Counted from the stretch's first letter, positions 29,482 through 38,904 are shown. The stretch: 64,000 bases of DNA from Rhodococcus sp. 14-2483-1-2 (GCF_002259405.1 NZ_NPFW01000014.1:124001-188000); one strand, 5' to 3'. Made by a program: numbers and translations. The notes: generated from the letters alone by a model not told the origin.

Positions 29482-30921
29482 GTGGCCGATACCCGCATCG
29501 AGAAGGATCTTCTCGGCGAACGCGACATCCCGACGAGTGCGTACTGGGGGATCCACACCCTGCGCGCTCTCGATAATTTCCCCATCACCGGGCGTCCGAT
29601 CTCCACCAATGCGCACCTCGTGCGCGGACTCGCAGCGGTGAAGTGGGCAGCTGCGTCGGCCAACCAGGATCTCGGGATCCTCGACGCCACCCGCGGGGAA
29701 GCGATCCGCACGGCGTGCCAGGAAATTCTCGATGGCCAGTGGCACGAGGAGTTCGTCGTCGACGTCATTCAGGGCGGCGCGGGCACCTCGACCAACATGA
29801 ACGCTAACGAGGTCATCGCGAACCGCGCGCTGGAGATCCTCGGCCACGCACACGGCGAGTACAGCATGCTGCACCCCAACGAGCACGTGAACGCCTCGCA
29901 GTCCACCAACGACGTGTACCCGACGTCGGTGAACATCGCGACCATCTTCGCCGTGCACGAGCTCATCGCCTCGATGAAGGTGTTGCGAGATTCGTTCGGC
30001 CGCAAAGCGAGCGAGTTCGCCACCGTCGTCAAGATGGGCCGCACGCAGCTACAGGACGCGGTGCCGATGACTCTCGGTCAGGAGTTCGGCACCTACGCGA
30101 TCATGATCGACGAGGACTGCTCGCGACTCGAAGAAGCGGCGCTGCTGGTGCACGAGATCAACCTCGGAGCCACCGCCATCGGCACCGGACTCAACGCCCC
30201 CGCCGGCTACACCGAATCGGCCGTCGCACATCTGCGCACCATCACCGGTCTGCCGCTGGTGACTGCGACAGACCTGATCGAGGCAACGCAGGACGTCGGT
30301 CAGTTCGTGCACCTGTCCGGTGTGCTCAAGCGCGTCGCAGTGAAACTGTCGAAGATCTGCAACGACCTCCGGCTGCTGTCGTCCGGTCCGCGGGCCGGCT
30401 TCAACGAGATCAATCTGCCTCCGATGCAGGCCGGTTCGTCGATCATGCCCGGCAAGGTCAACCCCGTCATCCCCGAGGTGCTCAACCAAGTCGCCTACGA
30501 GGTGATCGGCCACGACGTCACGATCACGATGGCGGCCGAGGCAGGACAGTTGCAGCTCAACGCATTCGAGCCCATCATCGTCAAATCGCTGTCCGACGGC
30601 ATGGCGCATCTGAGCGCCGCATGCCGTACCGTCGCGCATCGCTGCGTGGACGGCATCACCGCGAATGTGGACCTGCTGCGTGAGCGTGTCGAGAACTCCA
30701 TCGGCCTGATCACCGCGCTGAGCCCGTATCTCGGATACGTCGAATCGACGGCGATTGCGCAGGAAGCGTTGGTCAGTGGCCGCAACGTCGTCGACCTCGT
30801 ACTCGAGAAGGGGCTGCTGGCCCGGGACGAGCTCGATCGGCTCCTGAGCCCCGAGCATCTCGCCAACCTGCGGGTGGCTCCGGTCGAGCATGCGGATGCT
30901 CCCGAGACGTCGACGAGGTGA
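29482..30921 (+). CDS. aspA: Aspartate ammonia-lyase (aspartase)
   Basis: 479 residues, converts aspartate to fumarate and ammonia. Superfamily signature [15 protein letters not shown]; substrate-site segments [14 protein letters not shown] and [16 protein letters not shown]; an opening of [13 protein letters not shown] typical of aspartase rather than class II fumarase. GTG start with AAGGAG upstream. First gene of an operon with an amino acid permease and asparaginase, giving a complete route from asparagine to fumarate. Confidence 0.94.
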   Translation: MADTRIEKDLLGERDIPTSAYWGIHTLRALDNFPITGRPISTNAHLVRGLAAVKWAAASANQDLGILDATRGEAIRTACQEILDGQWHEEFVVDVIQGGAGTSTNMNANEVIANRALEILGHAHGEYSMLHPNEHVNASQSTNDVYPTSVNIATIFAVHELIASMKVLRDSFGRKASEFATVVKMGRTQLQDAVPMTLGQEFGTYAIMIDEDCSRLEEAALLVHEINLGATAIGTGLNAPAGYTESAVAHLRTITGLPLVTATDLIEATQDVGQFVHLSGVLKRVAVKLSKICNDLRLLSSGPRAGFNEINLPPMQAGSSIMPGKVNPVIPEVLNQVAYEVIGHDVTITMAAEAGQLQLNAFEPIIVKSLSDGMAHLSAACRTVAHRCVDGITANVDLLRERVENSIGLITALSPYLGYVESTAIAQEALVSGRNVVDLVLEKGLLARDELDRLLSPEHLANLRVAPVEHADAPETSTR

Positions 30922-30925
30922 CACG

Positions 30926-32365
30926 ATGAGCACCGAGAATCGGAGTGTCGATACCCGCAAGGCCTTCACCGAAGAAGACCCCGGCTATCGAAAAGAGCTG
31001 GCCCCGCGCCAGATTCAGATGATCGCCATCGGCGGTGCCATCGGGACCGGGTTGTTCATGGGAGCCGGCGGCCGACTCCGCGACGCTGGGCCGGCGCTGG
31101 TATTGGTGTACGCGCTGTGTGGATTCTTCGCCTTCCTGATCCTGCGGGCACTGGGCGAACTGGTGATGCACCGGCCGACCTCGGGATCGTTCGTCTCGTA
31201 CTCGCGCGAATTCTTCGGCGAGAAGGTCGCTTTCGCGGCCGGCTGGCTGTACTGGATGAACTGGGCGATGACGGCGGTGGTCGACGTGACGGCCGTGGCG
31301 TTGTACATGAACTTCTTCAAGAAGTACTGGGCTCCGCTCGGTGACATCGACCAGTGGGTGTTCGCACTCGCGGGCCTGCTGCTCGTACTCGGGCTCAATC
31401 TGGTGTCGGTCAAGGTGTTCGGTGAGCTCGAGTTCTGGTTCGCACTCATCAAAGTCGTTGCGCTGGTGACGTTTCTGGTGATCGGCACCTACTTCGTCAT
31501 CTTCGGCACTCCCATCGACGGCCAGGAGCCGGGGCTGAGCGTGCTGACCGACAACGGCGGATTGATTCCCAACGGACTGTTGCCTGCGATCGTGGTGATC
31601 CAGGGCGTGGTGTTCGCCTACGCCTCGATCGAGCTGGTCGGTACCGCTGCCGGGGAGACCCAGAATCCGGAGAAGGTCATCCCCAAGGCGATCAACACCG
31701 TCATCGTTCGCATCGTCGTGTTCTACGTCGGGTCGGTGCTGTTGCTCTCGTTGCTGTTGCCGTACACCGCCTATCAGGCCGGCGAGAGTCCGTTCGTGAC
31801 GTTCTTCGGAGCCATCGACGTCGAGGGCGCCGACGCGATCATGAACCTCGTGGTCCTCACCGCGGCGCTGTCCTCACTCAACGCCGGGCTCTACTCCACC
31901 GGGCGCATCCTGCACTCCATGGCGGTCGCCGGCTCGGCACCCGCATTCGCTGCACGGATGAACAAGTCGGGTGTGCCGTACGGCGGCATCGCACTGACGT
32001 CGGTGGTGACGCTGCTCGGCGTCGTGCTCAACGCAGTGGTTCCGGCGCAGGCCTTCGAGATCGTCCTCAACCTCGCCGCTCTCGGCATCATCAGCGCCTG
32101 GGCCGTCATCGTCGCGTGTCAACTCAAGTTCTGGTCGCTGTCCAAGACCGGTGCGGTCACCCGACCTGCGTTCAAGCTGTTCGGCGCTCCGTACACCGGA
32201 TACGCAACGCTAGGCTTCCTGGCGTGTGTACTCGTGCTGATGGCCTTCGACAAACCGGTCGGTACCTGGACGGTGGCGTCGATCCTGCTCATCGCGCCGA
32301 TGCTGATCGGTGGTTGGTTCTTGTGCCGCAACAGAATTCGAGAGGTGGCGGCGCGCAGTGACTGA
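30926..32365 (+). CDS. ansP: Amino acid permease, probable L-asparagine transporter
   Basis: 479 residues, twelve-helix AAT-type permease ([47 protein letters not shown]). Lies 4 bp after aspartase and overlaps the asparaginase gene by 8 bp, so asparagine or aspartate is the likely substrate. A close paralogue is at 15925 on the other strand. The ATG at 30926 follows GAGGTG. Confidence 0.88.
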   Translation: MSTENRSVDTRKAFTEEDPGYRKELAPRQIQMIAIGGAIGTGLFMGAGGRLRDAGPALVLVYALCGFFAFLILRALGELVMHRPTSGSFVSYSREFFGEKVAFAAGWLYWMNWAMTAVVDVTAVALYMNFFKKYWAPLGDIDQWVFALAGLLLVLGLNLVSVKVFGELEFWFALIKVVALVTFLVIGTYFVIFGTPIDGQEPGLSVLTDNGGLIPNGLLPAIVVIQGVVFAYASIELVGTAAGETQNPEKVIPKAINTVIVRIVVFYVGSVLLLSLLLPYTAYQAGESPFVTFFGAIDVEGADAIMNLVVLTAALSSLNAGLYSTGRILHSMAVAGSAPAFAARMNKSGVPYGGIALTSVVTLLGVVLNAVVPAQAFEIVLNLAALGIISAWAVIVACQLKFWSLSKTGAVTRPAFKLFGAPYTGYATLGFLACVLVLMAFDKPVGTWTVASILLIAPMLIGGWFLCRNRIREVAARSD

Positions 32366-33278
32366 GGAGTGGAGCCTGCAGGAACGGCCGGAGAGCACTG
32401 AGCATGTCGCGTTGTTGACCACCGGTGGCACGATTGCCAGCAGTCGCGACGAGCACGGTGTGTCTCGGCCGGTGGCCGGTCTGGGGATCGATGTCGACGG
32501 CGTCGAGGTGCGCGAGGTGATGTCGAAGGACAGCTCGGCGTTGGACTTCGCGGATCTCGACACCATCCGTACCTCGGTGGTCGACGCGCTCGCCGAGGAC
32601 GGCTGCGTCGGAGTGGTGGTGCTGCACGGGACCGACACCATGGAGGAGTCGGCGTTGTACGTCGATCTGTTCCACGACGACGAGCGTCCGGTGGTGTTCA
32701 CCGGTGCGCAGCGCACGGCTGATCATTCCGATCCGGACGGCCCCGGCAACATTGCTGCAGCAGTGGCTGCGGCGCAGTCCGAGCGCGGTGTGGTGATTGC
32801 TTTCGGTGGACGGTTGCTGCCTGCGCGCGGTGCGATCAAGAAGCACACCTCCGAGCTCGACGCGTTCCGGTCTGCCGCGCTGCCGCGACCGAAACCGTTG
32901 CAGTGGAAGCCCGTTGCCGGGATTCGGGTCGATATCGTAGCCCTGTATCCCGGGGCCGACGGCCTGCAGATCGATGCGTGCCTTCATGCCGGGGCGTCGG
33001 GCATCGTGCTTCAGGCGCTGGGCTCGGGCAACACCAACGCCCGCGTCGTGCATGCGGTGAAAGAAGCAGTGGCTGCCGGGGTGCACGTGGTCGTCACGAC
33101 GCGGGTGCCGTTCGGTGAGACCTCGCCGACGTACGGCGGCGGCGGGGGTGGTCACGATCTGGTCGATGCGGGTGCGGTGTTCTCGCGGGAACTGCGAGCG
33201 GGGCAGGCACGTATCCAGTTGGCGGCGCTGGTTGCCACCGGAGCGAGTGACGTGGCTGTCCACAATTCCTTCGCATAG
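32358..33278 (+). CDS. L-asparaginase
   Basis: 306 residues. Both catalytic threonine motifs are present: [11 protein letters not shown] and [13 protein letters not shown]. No signal peptide, so it acts in the cytoplasm and hydrolyses asparagine to aspartate for the aspartase encoded two genes upstream. The GTG start lies inside the last codons of the permease gene (8-bp overlap). A glycine stretch (YGGGGGGHD) near the end replaces the usual loop. Confidence 0.92.
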   Translation: MTEEWSLQERPESTEHVALLTTGGTIASSRDEHGVSRPVAGLGIDVDGVEVREVMSKDSSALDFADLDTIRTSVVDALAEDGCVGVVVLHGTDTMEESALYVDLFHDDERPVVFTGAQRTADHSDPDGPGNIAAAVAAAQSERGVVIAFGGRLLPARGAIKKHTSELDAFRSAALPRPKPLQWKPVAGIRVDIVALYPGADGLQIDACLHAGASGIVLQALGSGNTNARVVHAVKEAVAAGVHVVVTTRVPFGETSPTYGGGGGGHDLVDAGAVFSRELRAGQARIQLAALVATGASDVAVHNSFA

Positions 33279-33332
33279 GCGGGAAACCGTCTGCGGAGGC
33301 AAATAGTGGACAACCACCGCACTACTGACGAG

Positions 33333-34139
33333 CTACAGCTCCGACTCGCCCCAGGTCTCGACGTGTAGTTCGTCCCCTACGGTCACCGTGCCGTCTTGCA
33401 GCACGGAGAATTTCGAGCCGAAGGCGACGCCCTTCTGTCGACCGCGGCGGTAGTCGCCGAGTGTGCGCAGCGGCTCCGGGCCGGTGCGCACGCCGGTTGT
33501 CTGTTCGACGGTGGTGACGGCGCAGCGGATGGCGAGTTTGCTGTACGCGAGGCGGGTGGAGCCGATGGTCACGTCCCGCACCTCGTCTTCCCGGTGTGGG
33601 GAGTCCCAGCCGTCGACGACGATGTTGGGTCGAAAGCGATCCATCGGCAGTGGTACGTCGAGGCGGGAGTTGAGGTCGGCCAGCGAGGCGGTCGAGAGTA
33701 CGTGCACGGCGGAGCTGTCGGCGAATTGAGCTGACCCGGGCGAGATTCCATCGGTGATGCGGCCGAGGTCGCGCGGTGCGGCGACCAGCCTCGACGGTTC
33801 TCCGATGACGTCGGTGAGCCAGGCAGCGACGTCGTCGCCCTGATCGATTCCGCGCATCGGCGCCCGGAACATCGTGATGTCGCGCGCCTCGGAGTCGCGG
33901 TCGACAGACACTGTCACCGAACCGGTCGACGCGTGTGTGAGGGTCAGCGCCCCGTCCGTCACCGAGCATCGAACGACCGCGAGAACGGGGTCGCTACGTT
34001 GACTGCGGAATGCGCCGTCGGAGTCGACGATCATGAATGCTCGATCGTGTTCGAGGCCGGTGGCTCTCACGTGAGCCGAATGCAGCGTCGAGCCTGCGCA
34101 TCCCTTGACGGGGTAGGTCACCAGAGACGACACGCGCAC
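33333..34139 (-). CDS. MOSC domain protein (YcbX-like)
   Basis: 268 residues: an N-terminal MOSC_N beta-barrel (SSLVTYPVKGCAGSTLHSAHVRATGLEHDRAFMIVD) and a C-terminal MOSC domain (RFRPNIVVDGWDSPHREDEV; RLAYSKLAIRCAVTTVEQTTG) with the conserved Cys that binds sulfur or molybdenum cofactor. YcbX-type proteins act in molybdenum-dependent reduction of N-hydroxylated compounds. GTG 34139 is the best start. It lacks a ribosome binding site, but a TATCCT box lies 6 nt upstream, suggesting a leaderless mRNA. Confidence 0.88.
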   Translation of the reverse strand: MRVSSLVTYPVKGCAGSTLHSAHVRATGLEHDRAFMIVDSDGAFRSQRSDPVLAVVRCSVTDGALTLTHASTGSVTVSVDRDSEARDITMFRAPMRGIDQGDDVAAWLTDVIGEPSRLVAAPRDLGRITDGISPGSAQFADSSAVHVLSTASLADLNSRLDVPLPMDRFRPNIVVDGWDSPHREDEVRDVTIGSTRLAYSKLAIRCAVTTVEQTTGVRTGPEPLRTLGDYRRGRQKGVAFGSKFSVLQDGTVTVGDELHVETWGESEL

Positions 34140-34145
34140 CCGTCG

Positions 34146-34153
34146 AGGATACT
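34146..34153. promoter_or_regulatory. Overlapping divergent -10 boxes (MOSC/pncA)
   Basis: TATCCT on the minus strand (34151-34146) ends 6 nt before the MOSC GTG, and GATACT on the plus strand (34148-34153) ends 7 nt before the pncA ATG. Only 21 bp separate the two start codons, so both transcripts are probably leaderless. Confidence 0.6.
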
Positions 34154-34160
34154 GGGATCC

Positions 34161-34733
34161 ATGACTCGTGCTCTGTTGGTTGTGGATGTGCAGAACGATT
34201 TCACCGAGGGCGGCGCGCTTGCGGTGGCCGGCGGTGCGGATGTCGCGCGCAGGATCAGTGCGTACCTGGCGCGCCACGGCGACGAGTACGACCTCGTGGT
34301 GTCCTCGCGTGATTGGCATGACGCGGTGGGCGACAACGGCGGACATTTCGCCACCGAGGCCGCACCGGATTTCGTCACCACGTGGCCGGTGCATTGCGTC
34401 GCAGGCACGGTCGGTGCCGAGTATCACCCCGATTACGCGACCGGTTCCGTGGACGTCCACGTCTACAAGGGGCAGGGCAAGCCGTCGTACTCGGCGTTCG
34501 AGGGTGTCACCGAGGACGGAACACCGCTCGCGGAAGTACTCAGCGCCAACGAGGTCACCGCCATCGACGTCGTCGGACTTGCGACCGACTACTGCGTTCT
34601 GGCGTCGGCGAAAGACGCGGTGACCGAGAAGCTCGACGTCCGCGTTCTCACCGACCTCGTTGCGGGAGTTGCACCCGAGACCTCCGCGGCGGCCCTCGAC
34701 GATCTGCGGGCGTCCGGCGCGATGGTGGTCTAA
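34161..34733 (+). CDS. pncA: Nicotinamidase/pyrazinamidase
   Basis: 190 residues, isochorismatase-like fold. Catalytic Asp in LLVVDVQNDF, metal ligands in SRDWHDAVGDNGGHF, Lys in HVYKGQGK, and nucleophilic Cys in GLATDYCVLASA. It hydrolyses nicotinamide to nicotinate for NAD salvage. The stop overlaps that of the convergent hypothetical gene by 4 bp. Divergent from the MOSC gene, 21 bp apart. Confidence 0.94.
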   Translation: MTRALLVVDVQNDFTEGGALAVAGGADVARRISAYLARHGDEYDLVVSSRDWHDAVGDNGGHFATEAAPDFVTTWPVHCVAGTVGAEYHPDYATGSVDVHVYKGQGKPSYSAFEGVTEDGTPLAEVLSANEVTAIDVVGLATDYCVLASAKDAVTEKLDVRVLTDLVAGVAPETSAAALDDLRASGAMVV

Positions 34734-35335
34734 CTGTCGATCGTCGTGGTGATGGACGTGACCGACGGCGCCGCCGGGGTGCTGCCGAAGCCGAAGGTCA
34801 CGGGGGGAGTGACGGGGGTGAGCGATCCGAGATCCTCGCCCCGCCACGATGCCGAGACGTCGGTGACGCGATGTTGCCCTCGCGCACCGTAGTACTCGCG
34901 TCGGCCGCCTCCGGCGCTGCCGCGGGTGCGCACTCCCCGCAGTATCACTCGGGCAATGGGGTCGCTGATCGCGCAGAACCACGGTGCCGTGGACACCGCG
35001 TCGGGAACGAGGCTCAATGCTCTTCCCAGGACCGTGGGCCCGGCGACTCGAATTCTGACCGTGAGGTCACCCGCTCGCACCGACCGGCATTCACCGGGTT
35101 CCGCAGCGAATGTCACCGGCACGATCTCGGTGGAGTCGAAGGTGTATGTGGCGGTGACGAATTCCCGGACGTCCTCGTTGGGCGCGAGAAGCAGGCGTCG
35201 CCCGCCCGCGAACTGGACCATGACGTCGGTGAATTCCCCGAGAGGCGATCGCGTCCAATGTCCGACGACGATCCGCACACCGGACGTTGTACCTACCCCG
35301 TAGATCTCACCGTGAAACCGTGATCTGTTCATCAT
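34730..35335 (-). CDS. Conserved hypothetical protein
   Basis: 201 residues, not recognised as a known domain. The N-terminal half is strand-rich (FHGEIYGVGTTSGVRIVVGHWTRSPLGEFTDVMVQF; RRLLLAPNEDVREFVTATYTFDSTEIVPV). The C-terminal part ends in a Thr/Ser/Pro-rich tail. No signal peptide or membrane helix. ATG 35335 follows GAGGTGAGGTGC. It is divergent from zwf, 58 bp apart. Codon use looks like the neighbours, so it is probably a real cytosolic protein of the genus. Confidence 0.8.
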   Translation of the reverse strand: MMNRSRFHGEIYGVGTTSGVRIVVGHWTRSPLGEFTDVMVQFAGGRRLLLAPNEDVREFVTATYTFDSTEIVPVTFAAEPGECRSVRAGDLTVRIRVAGPTVLGRALSLVPDAVSTAPWFCAISDPIARVILRGVRTRGSAGGGRREYYGARGQHRVTDVSASWRGEDLGSLTPVTPPVTFGFGSTPAAPSVTSITTTIDS

Positions 35336-35393
35336 GCACCCTCACCTCGTCGGCACTGTGCGCTGCCAAACTGGGCGGTGCATAGTGGAGGTC

Positions 35394-36800
35394 ATGGCGT
35401 CCTCGCAACCCACTGTATTCGTCCTGTTCGGCGCAACCGGAGACCTCGCGAAGCGAATGGTCCTGCCGTCGTTCTACCAACTCCACCTCGAAGGTCTGCT
35501 CCCCGAGAAATGGGTCCTGATCGGCAACGGCCGCAAGGACTCCTCCGACGACGAGTTCCGCGATCACGTCCGCAGCGTCCTCGACGAGTTCGCCGAAAAA
35601 GTGGACGACGGCGATTGGTCGGCGTTCTCCGAGCGAATCCGTTTCGCGGGGAACGGCTTCACCGTCGACGATCCCGGTAAGTTGCCCGAGGTCATCGCCG
35701 AGGTGAAGAAGGACGTCGGCGACGACGCCCAGCTGGTGCACTACATCGCTCTGCCGCCGAACACCTTCGTCGATTACACGAAGGCCCTGGGTGCACACGA
35801 TCTTGCCGAGGGTTCCCGCGTGGTCTACGAGAAGCCCTTCGGTACCTCGCAGAAGAACTTCGAGGAACTCGACAAAGCCGTGCACGAGGTCATCGAAGAA
35901 GAACAGGTCTATCGGATCGACCACTTCCTGGGCAAGGAAGCGACGCAGAACCTGCACGTGCTGCGATTCGCGAACGGGATGATCAGTGGCATCTGGAACT
36001 CCGAGCACGTGGCGCAGGTGCAGATCGACGTCCCGGAAACACTCGACATCGACGACCGCGCCGAGTTCTACGACGAGACCGGTGCCGTGTTGGACATGCT
36101 CGTCACGCATTTGTTCCAGGTTGCCGCCGAGGTGGCGATGGAGCCGCCTGCGTCATTGAAGGCCGAGGATCTGCAATCGGCTCGCGAGACGGTGATCGGA
36201 CAGTTCCGGCCGCTCGACACCGCCGAAGTGGTTCTCGGTCAATACGACGGCTACCGCGACGTCGAGGGTGTCGACGAGAATTCGAAGGTCGACACGTTCG
36301 TCGCGGCCACGTTGTGGGTCGACACCGACCGCTGGCGCGGGGTTCCGTTCCTGCTGCGCACCGGAAAGATGTTGGGCGTGAGCCAGCAGCGTGTCTCGTT
36401 GGTGTTCCGCAAGCCGGCCGACAGTCCGCTCACCGAGCTGCCCGACGACGGTGCAGTGCTCTCGTTCGATCTGTCGGGTGACGGCAGCATCGACATCGCC
36501 ATGACGGTCAAGGAGCCGGGCCCGGATTTCGATCTGTCCGTCGGACATCTGGCGCTGCCGTTGAAGTCGGTGCCCGACGCCGAGCCGCTGAGCCCGTATG
36601 CGCGCTTGATCCTCGATGTGCTCAGCGGGGACCGGTCGTTGTTCACCAGGCCCGACGGCCTGGCGCACGTCTGGGACGTCGCCGCTCCCTTGCTGAGCGA
36701 TCCGCCCGAGGTGAAGAGTTACGCGCCCGGTTCGATGGGACCAGCCGAGGCCGACGAGCTCGCAGGACCGTGTGGTTGGTTGATCACCGGGAAGGAGTAG
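35394..36800 (+). CDS. zwf: Glucose-6-phosphate dehydrogenase
   Basis: 468 residues, first step of the oxidative pentose phosphate pathway. Rossmann motif FGATGDLAKRMVLPS, substrate/catalytic motif YRIDHFLGKE, and RVVYEKPFG. The ATG at 35394 follows GTGGAGGTC; an upstream in-frame start is rejected. It is a stand-alone zwf and lacks the tal/opcA/pgl neighbours of the main actinobacterial pentose phosphate operon, so it is probably a second isozyme. Confidence 0.93.
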   Translation: MASSQPTVFVLFGATGDLAKRMVLPSFYQLHLEGLLPEKWVLIGNGRKDSSDDEFRDHVRSVLDEFAEKVDDGDWSAFSERIRFAGNGFTVDDPGKLPEVIAEVKKDVGDDAQLVHYIALPPNTFVDYTKALGAHDLAEGSRVVYEKPFGTSQKNFEELDKAVHEVIEEEQVYRIDHFLGKEATQNLHVLRFANGMISGIWNSEHVAQVQIDVPETLDIDDRAEFYDETGAVLDMLVTHLFQVAAEVAMEPPASLKAEDLQSARETVIGQFRPLDTAEVVLGQYDGYRDVEGVDENSKVDTFVAATLWVDTDRWRGVPFLLRTGKMLGVSQQRVSLVFRKPADSPLTELPDDGAVLSFDLSGDGSIDIAMTVKEPGPDFDLSVGHLALPLKSVPDAEPLSPYARLILDVLSGDRSLFTRPDGLAHVWDVAAPLLSDPPEVKSYAPGSMGPAEADELAGPCGWLITGKE

Positions 36801-36891
36801 CTCACTCGCGGGCACTCGAGAGTTTTTTCGGGTAACAAACAGGGAGCAGGACTTTTTCGGCCAAACGGCGGATCGGACAGAACGGGCGCGC

Positions 36892-36897
36892 TATATT
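36892..36897 (+). promoter_or_regulatory. Possible -10 box of the 51-codon gene
   Basis: TATATT about 60 bp before the start codon; no convincing -35 box. It is one of the few A+T-rich hexamers in the region. Confidence 0.45.
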
Positions 36898-36903
36898 TCT
36901 GCC

Positions 36904-36927
36904 GCCTGGTCCAATCTTCAACCAGGC
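36904..36927 (+). promoter_or_regulatory. Leader hairpin of the 51-codon gene
   Basis: GCCTGGT-N10-ACCAGGC, perfect 7-bp stem just after the expected transcription start. It may stabilise an abundant short mRNA. Confidence 0.45.
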
Positions 36928-36957
36928 CTCGTCGTTCCTCCGAAAGGTGCTCACCCC

Positions 36958-37113
36958 ATGCTTCTCGATCTCATCACCGGTCTGCTCGGCGGCGGCACCG
37001 AAGGCGGCGGCCTCGGCGGAATCATCACCGACGGCATCGCCGCAGGTATCTCCGACGCGATCTCCGAGCTGTTCACCGGAAGCGCCGAAGGGCTCTCCAG
37101 CGTCGCCGAGTAG
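36958..37113 (+). CDS. Small hydrophobic/amphipathic peptide, 51 aa (candidate mycomembrane peptide 1)
   Basis: ATG after GAAAGGTG at suitable spacing. The peptide starts with a hydrophobic helix (MLLDLITGLLGGG), has a Gly-rich hinge, then an amphipathic acidic helix (DGIAAGISDAISELFTG) and a Ser-rich end. There is no signal peptide and no Cys. This profile, acidic and helical with many Ser, resembles the corynebacterial channel peptides PorA (45 aa) and PorH (57 aa), which lie near groEL2 and ppk2. A frame starting at 36947 overlaps it but has no good ribosome binding site. The function is inferred from size, composition and location only. Confidence 0.65.
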   Translation: MLLDLITGLLGGGTEGGGLGGIITDGIAAGISDAISELFTGSAEGLSSVAE

Positions 37114-37124
37114 TCGGTCGCGGG

Positions 37125-37153
37125 GCCCCGGATCTGTTGTCGAGGTCCGGGGC
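37125..37153. terminator. Bidirectional terminator, small peptide gene/pspC
   Basis: GCCCCGGA and TCCGGGGC arms with a 13-nt loop between the convergent 51-codon gene and pspC. It supports the small gene as a separate transcription unit. Confidence 0.75.
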
Positions 37154-37170
37154 TTCGTCGCGTTCGGGCT

Positions 37171-37374
37171 TCACCGGAGCGGCATCAACATCAACGCCGC
37201 GAGGTAGATCAGTACGACGGTGCCGCCGGTCAGGACCGTGCCGGCAACCGTCGCGAGTCGGACGATGTTGACGTCCCAGCCGAAATATTCGGCTACTCCG
37301 CCGCATACACCTCCGATCATCTTCTGTGAACTGGACCGGGTGAACTCTCTGGGGGAACCGCTCTCGAATGTCAT
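37171..37374 (-). CDS. PspC domain membrane protein
   Basis: 67 residues: a short polar N-terminus, then the PspC motif KMIGGVCGGVAEYFGWDVNIVRLATV and a second hydrophobic helix (VLTGGTVVLIYLAALMLM). Homologues act in envelope stress sensing. The ATG at 37374 is the only in-frame start, yet the nearest good ribosome binding site (AAAGGAG) lies about 20 nt upstream and serves an out-of-frame ATG at 37390. It is convergent with the first small peptide gene. Confidence 0.88.
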   Translation of the reverse strand: MTFESGSPREFTRSSSQKMIGGVCGGVAEYFGWDVNIVRLATVAGTVLTGGTVVLIYLAALMLMPLR

Positions 37375-37554
37375 GCTGAAAAGTCTGCATCGGCAACTCC
37401 TTTCGGCGCATCGGGGATTTCACCCATATCGACCCCGACAAACGAACGGTCCGAAATCGGCGCTCGAACGAGATCGTCGACTTTTCCGAACCGAGCCCTG
37501 GACCTACCGCTGCGTGGGCCGCTACCGTCGCAACCGATCGGCGAGTGCACAACG

Positions 37555-37593
37555 GCGCTACCCGGTCCGTCCCCCTTGCGGACCGGGTAGCGC
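37555..37593. other. Perfect 15-bp hairpin between pspC and ppk2
   Basis: GCGCTACCCGGTCCG and CGGACCGGGTAGCGC with a 9-nt loop. It lies in a divergent gap (37375-37670) where no terminator is expected. There may be a small RNA or leader structure; no gene was found in the gap. Confidence 0.7.
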
Positions 37594-37670
37594 CTGCTGT
37601 GACACCGGATGCATCGGGTGTTCACCGAATCGCCATCGATCGGTCACCGATGAGCACTAACTTTCGGCAC

Positions 37671-38615
37671 ATGACCGACAACGATCTCCGCAACGGTGAG
37701 GCTCCACGTACGAACCTGAGCGACTTGCTCGACATCACCAAGGCGGTCGATCTTGCCGACACCTCGGGCTTCGTCGTCGACGACTCCGATGACGACGACC
37801 CTGTCCTGCTGACCGTTCCGGACGGGCACGTCGTCGACACCTGGCGCGAGAACTACCCGTACGACGAGCGCATGACGCGTGCCGAGTACGACCTGGAGAA
37901 GCGTCTCCTGCAGATCGAACTTCTCAAGTTGCAGATGTGGACCAAGGAGACCGGACGACGTCACGTCATCATCTTCGAGGGCCGAGATGCCGCCGGTAAG
38001 GGCGGCACGATCAAGCGATTCATGGAACACCTCAACCCGCGCGGTGCCAGTGTCGTCGCGTTGGAGAAGCCGTCTGCTCGGGAGTCGACCGAGTGGTACT
38101 TCCAGCGCTATATCGCACATCTGCCCGCGGCCGGGGAGATCGTCATGTTCGACAGGTCCTGGTACAACCGGGCAGGCGTCGAGCGGGTCATGGGCTTCTG
38201 CACCGACGAGCAGCACGCGCAGTTCGTTCGGCAGGCACCGCTGTTCGAGCAGATGCTGGTCGACGAGGGCATCAGCTTGACCAAGTTCTGGTTCTCGGTG
38301 TCGCAGCACGAGCAGCGCACCCGCTTCGCCATCCGGCAGGTCGACCCGGTGCGGCAGTGGAAGCTCTCGCCCATGGACCTTGCTTCGCTGGACAAGTGGG
38401 ATGCCTACACCGCGGCGAAGGAAGAGAACTTCCGCGCCACCGACACCGACGTCGCACCGTGGACGGTCGTCAAGAGCAACGACAAGAAACGGGCTCGCAT
38501 CAATGCGATGCGCTTCGTGCTCAACAAGTTCGACTACGCGAACAAGGATCCCGAAATCGTCGGCGAAACCGACCCGTTGCTCGTCGGTCGCGCCAAAGAC
38601 GTGATCGGCGAATAG
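37671..38615 (+). CDS. ppk2: Polyphosphate kinase 2
   Basis: 314 residues. Walker A IFEGRDAAGKGGTIKRF, the lid, and Walker B VMFDRSWYNRAGVERVMGFC are those of class I PPK2, which transfers phosphate between polyphosphate and nucleoside diphosphates. The acidic N-terminus (DDSDDDDPV) is not conserved. ATG 37671 is used: TAACTT lies 7 nt upstream and no ribosome binding site is seen, so the mRNA may be leaderless; ATG 37650 is the alternative. It is flanked by small peptide genes on both sides. Confidence 0.94.
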   Translation: MTDNDLRNGEAPRTNLSDLLDITKAVDLADTSGFVVDDSDDDDPVLLTVPDGHVVDTWRENYPYDERMTRAEYDLEKRLLQIELLKLQMWTKETGRRHVIIFEGRDAAGKGGTIKRFMEHLNPRGASVVALEKPSARESTEWYFQRYIAHLPAAGEIVMFDRSWYNRAGVERVMGFCTDEQHAQFVRQAPLFEQMLVDEGISLTKFWFSVSQHEQRTRFAIRQVDPVRQWKLSPMDLASLDKWDAYTAAKEENFRATDTDVAPWTVVKSNDKKRARINAMRFVLNKFDYANKDPEIVGETDPLLVGRAKDVIGE

Positions 38616-38778
38616 TTTTCGGTGCGAACTCGGTCGTGTCACCGGTGATTCCTTGCGGTGCGGCCTCTTCCGTGTCTCGAGTTGGTACCGGGTGCTGCAC
38701 CGGAGGTGCGCGTGCGGTAGGAACGAGGGAGGTCGTACCACCTACGGCTGTACGTGAACACGAGCATCAGGAGATCCC

Positions 38779-38892
38779 ATGGGTTCAGCAGCGCAGTTCA
38801 TTTCCGACATCGCATCCGGCGTGTACGACGGCATCGTCGACGCGATCGTCGATCAGATCGTCGGCGTGTTGACGTCCGGTAGCGCCGCTTAG
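38779..38892 (+). CDS. Small amphipathic peptide, 37 aa (candidate mycomembrane peptide 2)
   Basis: ATG preceded by AGGAGATCCC, a strong ribosome binding site. The peptide is one long amphipathic acidic helix (FISDIASGVYDGIVDAIVDQ, then IVGVLTSGSAA), with regular Asp spacing and a Ser-Gly end like the first peptide. No signal peptide. Located 163 bp after ppk2 and followed by its own hairpin. Reading frame, ribosome binding site and terminator agree on a real gene. A channel or membrane role is inferred from resemblance in type to PorA/PorH. Confidence 0.65.
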   Translation: MGSAAQFISDIASGVYDGIVDAIVDQIVGVLTSGSAA

Positions 38893-38904
38893 TCGTCCGT
38901 GACT

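Noticed and set aside
36947..37207. 86-codon frame overlapping the 51-codon peptide gene
   Set aside because: Pro/Ser-rich shadow frame that runs through the terminator; the ribosome binding site is better placed for the 36958 start.
37073..37390. Arg-rich 105-codon frame with a good ribosome binding site overlapping pspC
   Set aside because: Composition typical of a shadow frame and antisense to the small gene; only the start signal is notable and is reported as a finding.
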